Assembly (NCBI GenBank): GCA_947631955.1
Contig: CANRNJ010000011.1
Location: 44,091 to 108,090, forward strand
Direction of reading: 5' to 3'
From: an uncultured Lachnospiraceae bacterium
GTDB lineage: Bacteria > Bacillota > Clostridia > Lachnospirales > Lachnospiraceae
DNA length: 64,000 nt
Position numbers and translations under genes: made by a program. Positions 9,349 to 18,095 of the stretch are shown here, piece after piece (position 1 is the stretch's first letter; each line of letters begins with the position of its first letter). The notes below the pieces were generated by a model. The model was given only the letters and a program-made list of their open reading frames with translations, had not been told where the DNA came from and made no database searches.

Positions 9349-10689
9349 ATGGCTATGAACGATCTCCAACATGACAGGCAGTCCCGGATCCGGGAACTGG
9401 CCGCGCAGGTCATGGGGCTTGCCCATGACAACATTCTTATCAATATGCGTTTTCTGGATGTGGCGCTGTCCCAGCTGAGGACAGAGTGCAGGGAAGGGAC
9501 GGGCGCGCATCTTTTTGACGGGGCGGGTCTGTATTATGATCCGGTCCTTTTACTCAGGCAGTATAGACGGGAGCCGAATCATGCCGCGCGGCTGTATCTG
9601 CATACGCTTCTGCACGGTATCTTTTATCATGGTTTCGGAACCGATAAGATGAATCGGCAGTATTGGGATATGGCGACCGATATCGCGGTGGAGGCGGTGA
9701 TATCGGACATGGATCTGCATTTTGCCGGGATGTCGTCCGACAGCGCGCTGCGAAGCCGCTTGGAAGTGCTTGGCAAGCAGGCCGGTGGACTTACTGCAGA
9801 GAAGATCTACCGGCATTTCCGGATCGAGGAGCCTTCCATGAAAGCCGTGGAGGAGTGGAACCAACTGTGCCATTATGACGAGCACATTTATTGGGACCGC
9901 AGAGAAGAACTGGATCTGCCGCAGGAACAGTGGCGCAGGATCAGCGAACGGATCAAGGCGGATCTGAGGAGTTTCGGCAGAGGAAAAAATAATGCCGAGA
10001 GCATGGAACAGAATCTGAAAGAAGCGACGCGGGAGCGTTACGATTATACGGATTTCCTGAAAAAGTTCATGGTCATGGGGGAATCGATACAGGTCAACGA
10101 CGAAGAATTTGACTATATCTATTACACTTACGGTCTTGATACATACGGCAATATGCCGTTGATAGAACCCTTGGAATACAAGGACAGCAATAAGATCAAG
10201 GATCTCGTGATCGTCATTGACACCTCGGCTTCGTGCAGGGGACGCATCGTTCAGGCGTTTCTGCAGAAGACGTACAACATCATTCAGGGGTCTGAGAATT
10301 TTTTCCGCAAGATCAACGTACATATCTTACAGTGCGACAGTGAAGTCAGGCAGGATGTCCGGATCACGGACCGGGAAGGATTTGATGCGTTTATGGAACA
10401 GGGGACATTGACCGGGTTCGGCTCCACGGATTTCAGGCCCGCGTTTGAATATGTGGAGAAACTCTGCGCAGCCGGTGAGTTTGACGATTTGAAAGGGCTT
10501 ATCTATTTTACGGACGGCTACGGGATCTATCCGGAACGGATGCCCGATTATGAAGCGGCTTTTGTGTTTTTAAGAGATGATGAAAATGCGCCGAAAGTGC
10601 CGCCGTGGGCGATCAAACTGGTATTGGACGAGGAAGATCTGGAAGAAAATGAGGGAACGGATACAGCGGCGGCTGAGCGGACGCTGTAA
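9349..10689 (+). CDS. vWA-domain protein with DUF2201-type metallopeptidase-like N-terminus
   Basis: 446 residues. The N-terminal half resembles the DUF2201 family of putative metallopeptidases, with the segment LHTLLHGIFYHGF at the position of the zinc-binding helix (HxxxH, no Glu after the first His, so catalysis is doubtful). The C-terminal half is a von Willebrand A-like domain with the metal-site motif DTSAS near residue 290 and a late FTDG. It stands 12 bp before the MoxR-type ATPase gene. MoxR/vWA pairs commonly work as chaperone-like systems that insert metals or mature protein complexes. The start is weakly supported; ATG 9355 is an alternative. Confidence 0.8.
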   Translation: MAMNDLQHDRQSRIRELAAQVMGLAHDNILINMRFLDVALSQLRTECREGTGAHLFDGAGLYYDPVLLLRQYRREPNHAARLYLHTLLHGIFYHGFGTDKMNRQYWDMATDIAVEAVISDMDLHFAGMSSDSALRSRLEVLGKQAGGLTAEKIYRHFRIEEPSMKAVEEWNQLCHYDEHIYWDRREELDLPQEQWRRISERIKADLRSFGRGKNNAESMEQNLKEATRERYDYTDFLKKFMVMGESIQVNDEEFDYIYYTYGLDTYGNMPLIEPLEYKDSNKIKDLVIVIDTSASCRGRIVQAFLQKTYNIIQGSENFFRKINVHILQCDSEVRQDVRITDREGFDAFMEQGTLTGFGSTDFRPAFEYVEKLCAAGEFDDLKGLIYFTDGYGIYPERMPDYEAAFVFLRDDENAPKVPPWAIKLVLDEEDLEENEGTDTAAAERTL

Positions 10690-10701
10690 AAACGGAGAAT
10701 T

Positions 10702-12219
10702 ATGAATATCAAAGAAGCAAAGAATTACATTAAAGATACGGTCAGGATCTATTTAAAAAAGGATGAAGAGGGAGAGTACCGCGTCCCGGTCGTCAGACAG
10801 AGGCCGATATTTCTGCTTGGAGCGCCGGGCATAGGCAAGACGGCCGTCATGGAGCAGATCGCCGGGGAACTGGGGATCGCGCTGGTTTCTTATTCCATGA
10901 CGCACCATACAAGACAGTCGGCGCTGGGCCTGCCTTATATCATGCACAAAGAGTATGAAGGGCAGACCTATGACGTCACGGAGTATACGATGAGCGAGAT
11001 CATCGCTTCGATCTATGACGTGATGGCCGACAGCGGCATTAAAGAGGGCATCCTCTTTCTGGATGAGATCAACTGTGTATCGGAAACTCTGGCGCCGTCT
11101 ATGCTTCAGTTCCTCCAGTATAAAGTGTTCGGCAGGCATCGCGTGCCGGACGGATGGGTCATCGTGACCGCCGGTAATCCGCCGGAATACAACAAATCCG
11201 TCAGGGAATTTGACGTGGTGACGATGGACCGCCTTAAGATACTGGAGGTGGAGGCCGACTACAAAGCGTGGAGAGAGTATGCCGGAGAGAGAAGCATCCA
11301 TGCTGCGGTCCTCAACTATCTCGATATGAAAAAGGATGATTTCTATCAGGTGGAAACGACGGTGCGGGGCAGGAGTTATATCACGGCGAGAGGCTGGGAA
11401 GATCTGTCCGGAATGTTGGCGCTCTATGAGGAGGAAAAAATCCCGGTAGAGGAATCTCTCGTAGGGCAGTATCTGCGAAATGACCGCGTGGCAAAAGAGT
11501 TTACGGCATATTATGATCTGTACTGCAAATATAAAGATGATTATAAGGCGGATGAGATCTTAGGCGGGATCGTCAGCGAGCAGGTCAAGGAGAAAGCGCG
11601 CAAGGCGGATTTTGACGAGAGGCTGTCGCTGATGGGTATGCTCATAGACAGGATCCGGCAGGATATCAAGGACAACATGCTGGGAGCGGAGATCCTGCAT
11701 GAACTGATGAATCCGCTCCGGGCGCTCAAAGCGAAGGCGGAATCGGGCGCGGGCGCGGAAGAACTTGCGGCCGTAGCGGGGCAGCAGTCGTCGGCGAGGC
11801 AGAAAGCCATGGAGTCCCTGCGGAAAGCGGGCGCCTTGTCCGAGAGGGAGAAGCGCAAAGACCGATACATCGTGAGATTCCTTGGGGACTGTGAGAAACT
11901 GATACGGATCAGCGGCGCGGAGGAAGGCATGGAAGTATTCGATCCCGTCAAAGATAAATTTGACGCGCTTGTGGCGACTTACAAGGAAGATACCGGGACG
12001 GTACAGGAGAAACTGCACTTTCTGTTCACGTTCGTGGACGATACGTTCGGCTCCGGAAACGAAATGCTGCTTCTTATGACGGAATGTACCGTTCAGGCGG
12101 ACTGCGCAAAGTTTATCGGCATGTATGGCTGTGAGGACTATCAGAAACACAATGAAGAGATGATGCTGACGGAGAGAGGCGCCGGTCTGCTTGAAAAGAT
12201 CGAGGCGCTGGAGTTGTGA
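10702..12219 (+). CDS. MoxR-family AAA+ ATPase
   Basis: 505 residues. Walker A (LLGAPGIGKTAV) near residue 40, Walker B (GILFLDEIN) near 120, and a sensor segment GWVIVTAGNPPEYN mark a MoxR-type AAA+ protein. The long C-terminal part is helical and without a recognised domain. A CGGAG ribosome site precedes ATG 10702. It forms an operon with the vWA/DUF2201 gene upstream and the LRR gene one base downstream of its stop, so the three proteins probably act together; the client protein is unknown. Confidence 0.88.
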   Translation: MNIKEAKNYIKDTVRIYLKKDEEGEYRVPVVRQRPIFLLGAPGIGKTAVMEQIAGELGIALVSYSMTHHTRQSALGLPYIMHKEYEGQTYDVTEYTMSEIIASIYDVMADSGIKEGILFLDEINCVSETLAPSMLQFLQYKVFGRHRVPDGWVIVTAGNPPEYNKSVREFDVVTMDRLKILEVEADYKAWREYAGERSIHAAVLNYLDMKKDDFYQVETTVRGRSYITARGWEDLSGMLALYEEEKIPVEESLVGQYLRNDRVAKEFTAYYDLYCKYKDDYKADEILGGIVSEQVKEKARKADFDERLSLMGMLIDRIRQDIKDNMLGAEILHELMNPLRALKAKAESGAGAEELAAVAGQQSSARQKAMESLRKAGALSEREKRKDRYIVRFLGDCEKLIRISGAEEGMEVFDPVKDKFDALVATYKEDTGTVQEKLHFLFTFVDDTFGSGNEMLLLMTECTVQADCAKFIGMYGCEDYQKHNEEMMLTERGAGLLEKIEALEL

Positions 12220-12220
12220 T

Positions 12221-13186
12221 ATGGATGCCGGTGCACAGATAAGGGAAAACGATACAAAGTTCAGGGATCCGGGCATAAAGATCCGGGATCATGATACCGG
12301 AAAAGGGAGCTTTCAGATCCGTGTGGCGGATCGGAAGGCAGAGATCGTGGGATACCGCGGAAAAGATATCGCACTGGCCGTGCCGCGGGAAGTGGACGGA
12401 AATCCCGTGGTCCGTATCGGCAAAAAAGCATTTCTCAGCAATAAGATGATCGAGCAGATCACTCTGCCGGAAACGGTGGAAGGGATCGACGACTGGGCGT
12501 TTGCGTATTGTTCCAGATTGAACAGGGTCATTCTTCCCTACCACCGCATGGAGATCGGACAGGGGATCTTCAAGGAATGTCCGGCGCTGGAGCAGATCGC
12601 GGAGGAACATGCGGACGAGGGCGGGCAGAAGGCTGTTGACACCGCATGGCTTCTGGCTGCTGTCATGAACCGTCTGGATGCGTTTTATCTGTTTGATCTG
12701 GAGAACGCGGGAGACGCGGATTGGATCGCCAAATGGGACAGCAGGATGCTGTCCGTGATGGAAAAAGAAGATTCGGACGGGTTTTCCAAAATGCTTCTGT
12801 GCGGCGAAGAAGATTACGGAAGCAGGGAAAACGATCTTGATTACTATATGGAGCAGCGCAGAAGGGAGAAAGTGCGGATCGCAATGCTCAGGCTGATGCA
12901 TGACTATCGCTTGGACGACAGGGTGCGGGACAGCTTGAAAGCCTATCTGCTGGAGCACATCAAGGGGAGACCCAGCGAGGAAACGTGGAAAGTCATTTTG
13001 GAAGAATACGGCGACGATCTTAAATATTATCGGTTCCTGACGGAGCTTGGCGGTGTCAATGCCGAGAATTTTCAGCCGATGATGGAGGACATGGGTGAAC
13101 TCCATACAGAGATGAAAGCCTATCTGATGAAGTACCATGCAGAGCAGGAGAGCCATAATGATGCGTTTGCGGTGTTTGAACTGTGA
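12221..13186 (+). CDS. LRR_5 (BspA-like) cytoplasmic protein with helical C-terminus
   Basis: 321 residues without a signal peptide. Residues about 25-125 contain three LRR_5 repeats (KKAFLSNKMIEQITLPETV, DDWAFAYCSRLNRVILPY), the same repeat type as in the surface lipoprotein at 3671. The remaining two thirds are helical and charged, with no family I recognise. The ATG is a base after the MoxR stop codon and uses the GGAG at 12209-12212, which shows tight translational coupling. It is the third gene of the vWA/MoxR operon, and the LRR part may present clients to the ATPase (inference). Confidence 0.75.
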   Translation: MDAGAQIRENDTKFRDPGIKIRDHDTGKGSFQIRVADRKAEIVGYRGKDIALAVPREVDGNPVVRIGKKAFLSNKMIEQITLPETVEGIDDWAFAYCSRLNRVILPYHRMEIGQGIFKECPALEQIAEEHADEGGQKAVDTAWLLAAVMNRLDAFYLFDLENAGDADWIAKWDSRMLSVMEKEDSDGFSKMLLCGEEDYGSRENDLDYYMEQRRREKVRIAMLRLMHDYRLDDRVRDSLKAYLLEHIKGRPSEETWKVILEEYGDDLKYYRFLTELGGVNAENFQPMMEDMGELHTEMKAYLMKYHAEQESHNDAFAVFEL

Positions 13187-13205
13187 GCCGGAAAAATTTT
13201 TGCTA

Positions 13206-13234
13206 TTGCGCAAAATCCGATTCTGTGATAAGAT
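13206..13234 (+). promoter_or_regulatory. Promoter of secG-rnr-smpB
   Basis: TTGCGC (13206-13211), 17-bp spacer, and extended -10 TGA-TAAGAT (13226-13234). The secG start lies 30 bp downstream. Confidence 0.6.
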
Positions 13235-13264
13235 AAAGACTGCTTGACATTAGGAGGTGCAAAA

Positions 13265-13504
13265 ATGGGAGCGCTTAGAATCGTTTTGACGGTTATTTTC
13301 ATATTGATATGCATTGCACTGATCGTATTGGTATTGATGCAGGAAGGTAAGACGGCCGGGCTTGGCGCGGTAAGCGGTGCGGCCGAAACCTACTGGGGCA
13401 AGAACAAAGGACGTTCGATGGAGGGTAAACTGGTGAAGATCACGACCGGTCTGGCGGTCGGTTTTCTGCTTCTCGCAGTCATCCTCAATCTGAACATATT
13501 CTAA
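13265..13504 (+). CDS. secG: Preprotein translocase subunit SecG
   Basis: 79 residues, the normal length for Gram-positive SecG. Two transmembrane helices (IVLTVIFILICIALIVLVLM and LAVGFLLLAVILNLNIF) flank the conserved loop QEGKTAGLGAVSGAAETYWG. SecG assists SecYEG-dependent protein export in the cytoplasmic membrane. AGGAGGT at 13252-13258 selects ATG 13265. It leads the usual Firmicute cluster secG-rnr-smpB-ssrA. Confidence 0.95.
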   Translation: MGALRIVLTVIFILICIALIVLVLMQEGKTAGLGAVSGAAETYWGKNKGRSMEGKLVKITTGLAVGFLLLAVILNLNIF

Positions 13505-13532
13505 GGCGGAGATATCTATATAGTATACATTG

Positions 13533-13562
13533 CGAAGCAAGCCGGACGGCTTGCTTCGTTTG
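13533..13562 (+). terminator. Hairpin between secG and rnr (weak terminator or processing site)
   Basis: A perfect 11-bp stem (13533-13543 with 13548-13558) is followed by only TTTG. It may attenuate transcription into rnr or protect the secG message. Confidence 0.45.
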
Positions 13563-13610
13563 CGGATAGGCAGAATGATAACAGGGCAGTATTGATAAGC
13601 GGTGGCGGTC

Positions 13611-15764
13611 ATGACACAGGAAGAGAACAGGCAGTCTGAAAGAAGAAAAAAGTTAATCATCGAACTGATCGAGGACGATATATACGTCCCCATGACGGAA
13701 AAGGAACTTGCGGCGTTTCTGCAGGTACGGAAGGAAGACCGGGAAACTTTCCGCCAGATCCTCCAATCCCTGCTGGCCGAAGGAAAAGTGCAGATCACCC
13801 GGCGCGGAAGATATGTGAAGGCGGACGGCGGATGCCTGACGGGTACGTTCATCAACAATGCCAAAGGGTTTGGCTTTGTAGAAATAGAGGGGAGAGCGGA
13901 AGACCTGTATATTCCGGAAGGAAAGACCGCCCATGCGTTTCACATGGACAAAGTGCAGGTGGAACTGCTTCCGGGACGGCGCGGCCAAAGACAGGAAGCG
14001 GCAGTTGTCAGGGTTTTAGAGCATGGTCTTAAGCAGGTCGTCGGCACTTACGACCATGCGGGAAATTTTGGATTCGTCATTCCCGATAACGGCAAAGTGG
14101 GCCGGGATATTTTTGTGCCGAAAGAATTTTCCAAAGGAGCCGTCACAGGACACAAAGTAGTCGTGGAACTGACGTTCTACGGGGACGAAAAACGCAGCCC
14201 GGAAGGCAGGATCGCGGAGATACTCGGCCATGCGGACGATCCGGGCGTGGATATCCTGTCCGTCGTGCGGGCCTATGAGCTGCCGGTGGAATTTGGCGAA
14301 AAGGTGATGAATCAGGCGCAGCGCGTGCCAGAGGAAGTGTTGGAATCGGATAAGGCGGGCCGTATGGATCTGCGGGATGTGCAGATGGTGACGATAGACG
14401 GTGAAGATGCAAAAGATCTGGACGACGCGGTGAGTCTGACGAGGGACGAGGCGGGACTGTATCATCTGGGGGTTCATATTGCGGATGTGAGCAATTATGT
14501 CCAAGAAAATTCCGCGCTTGACTGGGAGGCGCGGGAACGCGGCACCAGCGTATATCTCACGGACCGGGTGATCCCCATGCTGCCGCACAAGCTGTCAAAC
14601 GGTATCTGCTCCTTGAATGAAGGGGTGGACAGGCTGGCGCTGAGCTGTCTTATGACGATCAATGGGAAAGGCGAAGTGACCGATTACCGGATCGCCGAAA
14701 CGCTGATCCGCGTGGACCGCAGGATGTCCTATACTTCCGTAAAAAAGATACTGGAGGATAGGGACGAGGAGGAGAGAAAAAAGTATGAAGCGCTGGTCCC
14801 CATGTTTGAGCAGATGGCGGAACTGGCTGCCATACTCAGGCAAAAACGGCATAGCCGCGGCTCCATAGATTTTGATTTTGCAGAGAGCAGGATCCTGTTG
14901 GATAAGAACGGAAGACCTGTGGATATCAAGCCCTATGAGAGGAATACGGCGACCAAGATCATAGAAGATTTTATGCTGATCGCCAACGAAACGGTGGCCC
15001 AGCATTTTTTCTGGCTGGAACTGCCCTTTGTCTACCGGACTCATGAAAAACCGGACCGGGAGAAGATCCTGAAGCTTTCGGCCTTTATCCACAACTTTGG
15101 GTACCGCATCAAGCTGACGGGCGAGGAAGTCCATCCCAAAGAACTGCAGAAACTGCTCGACAAGATCGCAGGCACCGAGGAGGAAACTCTGATCAGCAGA
15201 CTGACGCTGCGCAGCATGAAACAGGCGAAATATACGGTAGACTGTACGGGGCACTTCGGTCTTGCGTGCCAGTATTACTGTCATTTTACATCGCCGATCA
15301 GACGTTATCCCGATCTGCAGATACACCGTATCATCAAAGAACAGCTCCGCGGCCGTCTGAAAGAAGAACGGATCGCGCATTATGAGCAGCGGCTGCCCGA
15401 AGTGGCGAGCCATTCTTCCAAAATGGAGCGGCGCGCAGACGAGGCGGAGCGCGAAACCGATAAACTCAAAAAAGCCCAGTATATGGCGGACCGTATCGGA
15501 GAAGTCTGCGAAGGAGTGATTTCGGGCATTACCCAGTGGGGCATCTATGTGGAACTGCCCAATACGGTGGAAGGTATGATCCATGTGTCCGCGCTGCCAG
15601 GCGATTATTTCTATTACGATGAAAATTCCTACGAGATGGTGGGGCGCGATACGGGCGTAACCTACAAATTGGGCGAGCGTGTCACGATACAGGTCAAGGG
15701 CGTGGACATTCTGACGAAGACGGTTGATTTCGTGCTGTATGAAGAAGAACGGGATGCAACCTGA
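13611..15764 (+). CDS. rnr: Ribonuclease R
   Basis: About 717 residues. The N-terminal winged helix (EKELAAFLQVRKEDRETF), two cold-shock-like domains (GFGFVEIEGRAEDLYIP, NFGFVIPDNGKVGRDIFVP), the RNB catalytic domain with DGEDAKDLDDAVSL and the C-terminal S1 domain (GVISGITQWGIYVELPNTVEG) are all in place. RNase R is a processive 3'-5' exoribonuclease that degrades structured RNA and works with SmpB-tmRNA in removing non-stop messages, which explains its neighbours. GTG 13602 opens the frame, but ATG 13611 with GGTGG five bases upstream is the better start. Confidence 0.97.
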   Translation: MTQEENRQSERRKKLIIELIEDDIYVPMTEKELAAFLQVRKEDRETFRQILQSLLAEGKVQITRRGRYVKADGGCLTGTFINNAKGFGFVEIEGRAEDLYIPEGKTAHAFHMDKVQVELLPGRRGQRQEAAVVRVLEHGLKQVVGTYDHAGNFGFVIPDNGKVGRDIFVPKEFSKGAVTGHKVVVELTFYGDEKRSPEGRIAEILGHADDPGVDILSVVRAYELPVEFGEKVMNQAQRVPEEVLESDKAGRMDLRDVQMVTIDGEDAKDLDDAVSLTRDEAGLYHLGVHIADVSNYVQENSALDWEARERGTSVYLTDRVIPMLPHKLSNGICSLNEGVDRLALSCLMTINGKGEVTDYRIAETLIRVDRRMSYTSVKKILEDRDEEERKKYEALVPMFEQMAELAAILRQKRHSRGSIDFDFAESRILLDKNGRPVDIKPYERNTATKIIEDFMLIANETVAQHFFWLELPFVYRTHEKPDREKILKLSAFIHNFGYRIKLTGEEVHPKELQKLLDKIAGTEEETLISRLTLRSMKQAKYTVDCTGHFGLACQYYCHFTSPIRRYPDLQIHRIIKEQLRGRLKEERIAHYEQRLPEVASHSSKMERRADEAERETDKLKKAQYMADRIGEVCEGVISGITQWGIYVELPNTVEGMIHVSALPGDYFYYDENSYEMVGRDTGVTYKLGERVTIQVKGVDILTKTVDFVLYEEERDAT

Positions 15765-15813
15765 GATCCGCAGCCAAGCAGAACAGGACAGAACTGCACA
15801 ACATACACAGAGA

Positions 15814-15909
15814 TTTGTGCCGGAGCGTCACAAATTCCCCCGATGGCGAAGTTGATTCCGAAGGAATCTACTTCTGGCCTCCGTCGCGTAAACGCTCCGG
15901 AATGGAGAT
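15814..15909 (+). repeat. Palindromic leader element, copy 1, carrying the smpB ribosome site
   Basis: A 96-bp element. Its left end is a 21-bp segment (15814-15834) that occurs in exact reverse complement at 42569-42589. Its right end (15891-15909, AACGCTCCGGAATGGAGAT) recurs with one change at 42499-42517. GGAGCGT in the left end pairs with ACGCTCC in the right end, and an inner hairpin pairs GAAGTTGATTCC with GGAATCTACTTC (one mismatch). GGAG at 15904-15907 is the Shine-Dalgarno of smpB, so folding could control its translation. Confidence 0.75.
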
Positions 15910-15912
15910 AGT

Positions 15913-16377
15913 ATGGCAAAGGAAGCTATGAAACTGGTGGCGAACAACAAGAAAGCATACCATGATTTTTTTATAGAAGAAAAATATGAGGCGGGGCTGG
16001 AACTTCACGGTACGGAAGTAAAATCGCTGCGTATGGGAAAGTGCAGCGTCAAAGAAGCTTTTGTGCGGATCGAAAACGGGGAGGCGTATGTCTACGGAAT
16101 GAATATCAGTCCCTACGAAAAAGGCAATATATTCAACAAAGATCCGCTTCGCGTGCGCAGACTCCTGCTCCACAAGTACGAGATCAGAAAACTGGCAGGC
16201 AGGATAGCGGAGCAGGGCTATACCCTCGTTCCCCTGCAGGTCTACTTCAAAGACGGCAGGGCCAAGATAGAGATAGGGCTTGCGAAAGGTAAAAAACTTT
16301 ATGACAAGCGGCAGGATATCGCCAAAAAGGATCTGCGCAGAGAGCATGAGCGGGACTTTAAGATCAAGAATCTGTAA
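15913..16377 (+). CDS. smpB: SsrA-binding protein SmpB
   Basis: 154 residues, the usual length. The conserved start region ([20 protein letters not shown]), the core [20 protein letters not shown] and the basic C-terminal tail ([18 protein letters not shown]) identify SmpB. It binds tmRNA and guides it into stalled ribosomes. The C-terminal tail that reads the empty mRNA channel is intact. The gene lies about 240 bp before ssrA. Its ribosome site is part of the repeated palindromic element at 15814-15909, which is unusual. Confidence 0.97.
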   Translation: MAKEAMKLVANNKKAYHDFFIEEKYEAGLELHGTEVKSLRMGKCSVKEAFVRIENGEAYVYGMNISPYEKGNIFNKDPLRVRRLLLHKYEIRKLAGRIAEQGYTLVPLQVYFKDGRAKIEIGLAKGKKLYDKRQDIAKKDLRREHERDFKIKNL

Positions 16378-16510
16378 GGGGCATCCCGTCTTTATAAAAG
16401 ATGGAAAAATATTCATGCAAACAGCAGAAAAAACGTCTGCGGATGTAGAAAAATGCAGAAAACAAGTTTATGAAAAATAGTAGAAAATAGTTGAAGGTTT
16501 ATGAAAAACA

Positions 16511-16539
16511 GTGACGCAGACGACAGAATGTGTTATACT
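16511..16539 (+). promoter_or_regulatory. Probable ssrA promoter
   Basis: GTGACG (16511-16516), 17-bp spacer, TATACT (16534-16539). The mature tmRNA 5' end lies about 70 bp further on and would be made by RNase P. Confidence 0.5.
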
Positions 16540-16613
16540 ATAAATTATCAGAAAGATTCGTCCGCCGGGGACAATAAGGTGGAACGGATCCGCTTCATGG
16601 TATTTAATTATAT

Positions 16614-16962
16614 GGGCCAGTCAAGGTTTCGACAGGGGTCTTGCAGCTGGAGAAGCTATCCGCAGGCGATGCGTCAAATCGCAAAATTAAAAATAAACGC
16701 TGAAGATAATTTAGCATACGCTGCCTAATGGCAGCTGTCCGCCTTAGCGCACCTGCACGTTAAGAGCCGGGCATCGACTATGCAGGAAACGACGCGGGCG
16801 ACGCCTCTGACCCGCGGGCGTATCAGAGGCTACTGAGCATATCGGGGTGTCAGTTTCCTGATCTGTGAGGGAATGTGGAGCGATCCGAAACGACTGACTA
16901 TGATAGTAGAAGGACAGGGAATGGGCTTTTGGACACGGGTTCGACTCCCGTCTGGTCCACTA
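16614..16962 (+). ncRNA. ssrA: Transfer-messenger RNA (tmRNA)
   Basis: The 5' end GGGCCAG (16614-16620) pairs with CTGGTCC (16952-16958) to form the acceptor stem. GGTTTCGACAGGGGT and the T-arm GGGTTCGACTCCC are diagnostic. The tag reading frame probably resumes at GCA 16681 after AUC and codes AKLKINAEDNLAYAA, ending at TAA 16726-16728; a shorter tag starting at the later GCT (AEDNLAYAA) cannot be excluded. After the discriminator A the gene continues CTA rather than CCA, so the CCA end is probably added by the nucleotidyltransferase. tmRNA rescues stalled ribosomes with SmpB. Confidence 0.95.
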
Positions 16963-17148
16963 CAGCACGAACGGTCGAACACCGTCCAGATCCGCAGTAT
17001 TGCGGTATTGAAAAATGAGTTTGGCATCATGCTTGATACATCGGGGTATGATGCCGAGGCGGTAGTTTTCAATGGTTATCCATTTACCTATGCGGGTAAT
17101 GAGCCAAGCTGACATGTTTGCTTGTCAATTTGGCGGATGCCGCGATAA

Positions 17149-17192
17149 CGGGATGAAACATGTAAAGCGTGTTTCATCCCGTTGTTCTTTTT
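17149..17192 (+). terminator. Rho-independent terminator of ssrA
   Basis: A 12-13 bp stem (CGGGATGAAACA and TGTTTCATCCCG) around a short loop, followed by TTGTTCTTTTT. It closes the core block; accessory DNA starts beyond it. Confidence 0.85.
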
Positions 17193-17242
17193 AGGGCATA
17201 AAAGACGTTTACTACGCCACTATGCACCATTTATGAAAGAGC

Positions 17243-17485
17243 ATGGATGTGATTCTGTTTATAGTTTATAAAAAAATGGGAGGGGATAAAACGAAAAAAT
17301 TAAATCCTACCAGACAGCGGATCATGGAAGAGATCAGAAATAACCCTGATATTACACAGCCACAGCTTATGGCGATCATTGGAATCGGAAAAACCGCGAT
17401 CCAGAATAATATCGCATTTCTAAAAAAGAACGGCTGTATTGAAAGAGTGGGATCTAATAAGAACGGGTATTGGAAGGCGATATAA
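17243..17485 (+). CDS. Winged-helix protein, probably the C-terminal remnant of an AlbA/RecG-like regulator
   Basis: 80 residues. From about residue 19 the sequence (KLNPTRQRIMEEIRNNPDIT, AIQNNIAFLKKNGCIERVGS, NKNGYWKAI) is a winged helix of the type at the C-terminus of AlbA_2/RecG-like ATP-binding transcription factors. The first 18 residues look like fused non-coding sequence, and no good ribosome site is seen. I read it as the surviving tail of a larger gene left by recombination next to ssrA, though a small free-standing DNA-binding protein is possible. Confidence 0.5.
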   Translation: MDVILFIVYKKMGGDKTKKLNPTRQRIMEEIRNNPDITQPQLMAIIGIGKTAIQNNIAFLKKNGCIERVGSNKNGYWKAI

Positions 17486-17681
17486 AAAGTTTATGGATGG
17501 GGAATTGTGGCTTTCAGAGTGAAGAAGCAACTAATAAATATGGATATGGGAAAATTCGAGCATAGGGCAGGGGATTGCTGTATTAATGATTTAAAGCGTA
17601 GTGTCATTTGGCTGCGACTTTTTTGAGCCCAAAAAGAAATCAGGCAGAAGATGGAGTAATAGGATAGTGACAAAAACAGGG

Positions 17682-17710
17682 TTGACAACGCAGCATATTC
17701 CCGGTACAAT
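17682..17710 (+). promoter_or_regulatory. Strong sigma-A promoter of a candidate small RNA
   Basis: TTGACA (17682-17687), exactly 17 bp, TACAAT (17705-17710). No protein start follows before the terminator at 17811-17867. The bases from 17486 to 17681 show nothing I can assign. Confidence 0.75.
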
Positions 17711-17716
17711 GTTCTC

Positions 17717-17867
17717 TGTTGGCGGAGAGCGTGGAGTGACCGACAGGTCTAAGCTCTGTGTCAGGAATAAAATAAACTCTGTATCAGGAACATAATTTAT
17801 AAGAAGATCAGAGGCAGCTTGAATCAGGGGCAGACTATGCCCATTTGGTTCAGGCCGCCTCTTTTTT
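17717..17867 (+). ncRNA. Candidate free-standing small RNA
   Basis: About 150 nt between a near-consensus promoter and a strong terminator. The 5' part has a CTCT/AGAG hairpin (17713-17729). The middle holds a 14-bp direct repeat (17754-17767 and 17777-17790, one change). The 3' end is a long stem pairing 17811-17825 with 17847-17861, with an inner GGGCA/TGCCC stem and six T. No reading frame of use is present. It could be a trans-acting RNA or a terminated leader of the clpP-like operon 230 bp downstream. I do not recognise an Rfam-type family. Confidence 0.5.
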
Positions 17868-18095
17868 GCGTGTCCGGAAATGTCATTCACATTGTACCTT
17901 GAAAACTTCATAGCCGTACCGAAGAAATACCCCTCCGGGGAAGCAGCGCATTCAGCGTGCCAAGGAGGTGAGAACGCTGCTGGCGCCGCGCAGGGCTCAG
18001 GGGCAGGAAGACCTTCGGGAACAACGGCAGAAAAACAGTAAAAAGCAATAAAAAGCAGTAAAAGAGCAGTAAAAAAATAGAAGGGAGGAATTCAT
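17868..18095 (+). other. Leader of the clpP-like operon
   Basis: 228 bp without a clear gene. A CCCCTCCGGGG hairpin is followed by a larger one pairing AGCAGCG with CGCTGCT. A perfect AAGGAGGTG lies about 17963-17971 but no ATG or GTG follows at the right distance; a CTG does, opening 24 codons. Just before the operon come four copies of a roughly 10-bp A-rich repeat around AGCAGTAAAA (about 18035-18075). It may be a regulatory leader or the remains of a lost first gene. Confidence 0.4.

Noticed and set aside
16501..16728. 75-codon frame before and into the tmRNA
   Set aside because: Its end is the tmRNA tag frame; the rest is promoter and tRNA-like structure.
16935..16962. Second copy of the ssrA 3' end as an attachment site
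   Set aside because: I found no repeat of this sequence elsewhere in the window, so an att pair cannot be claimed.
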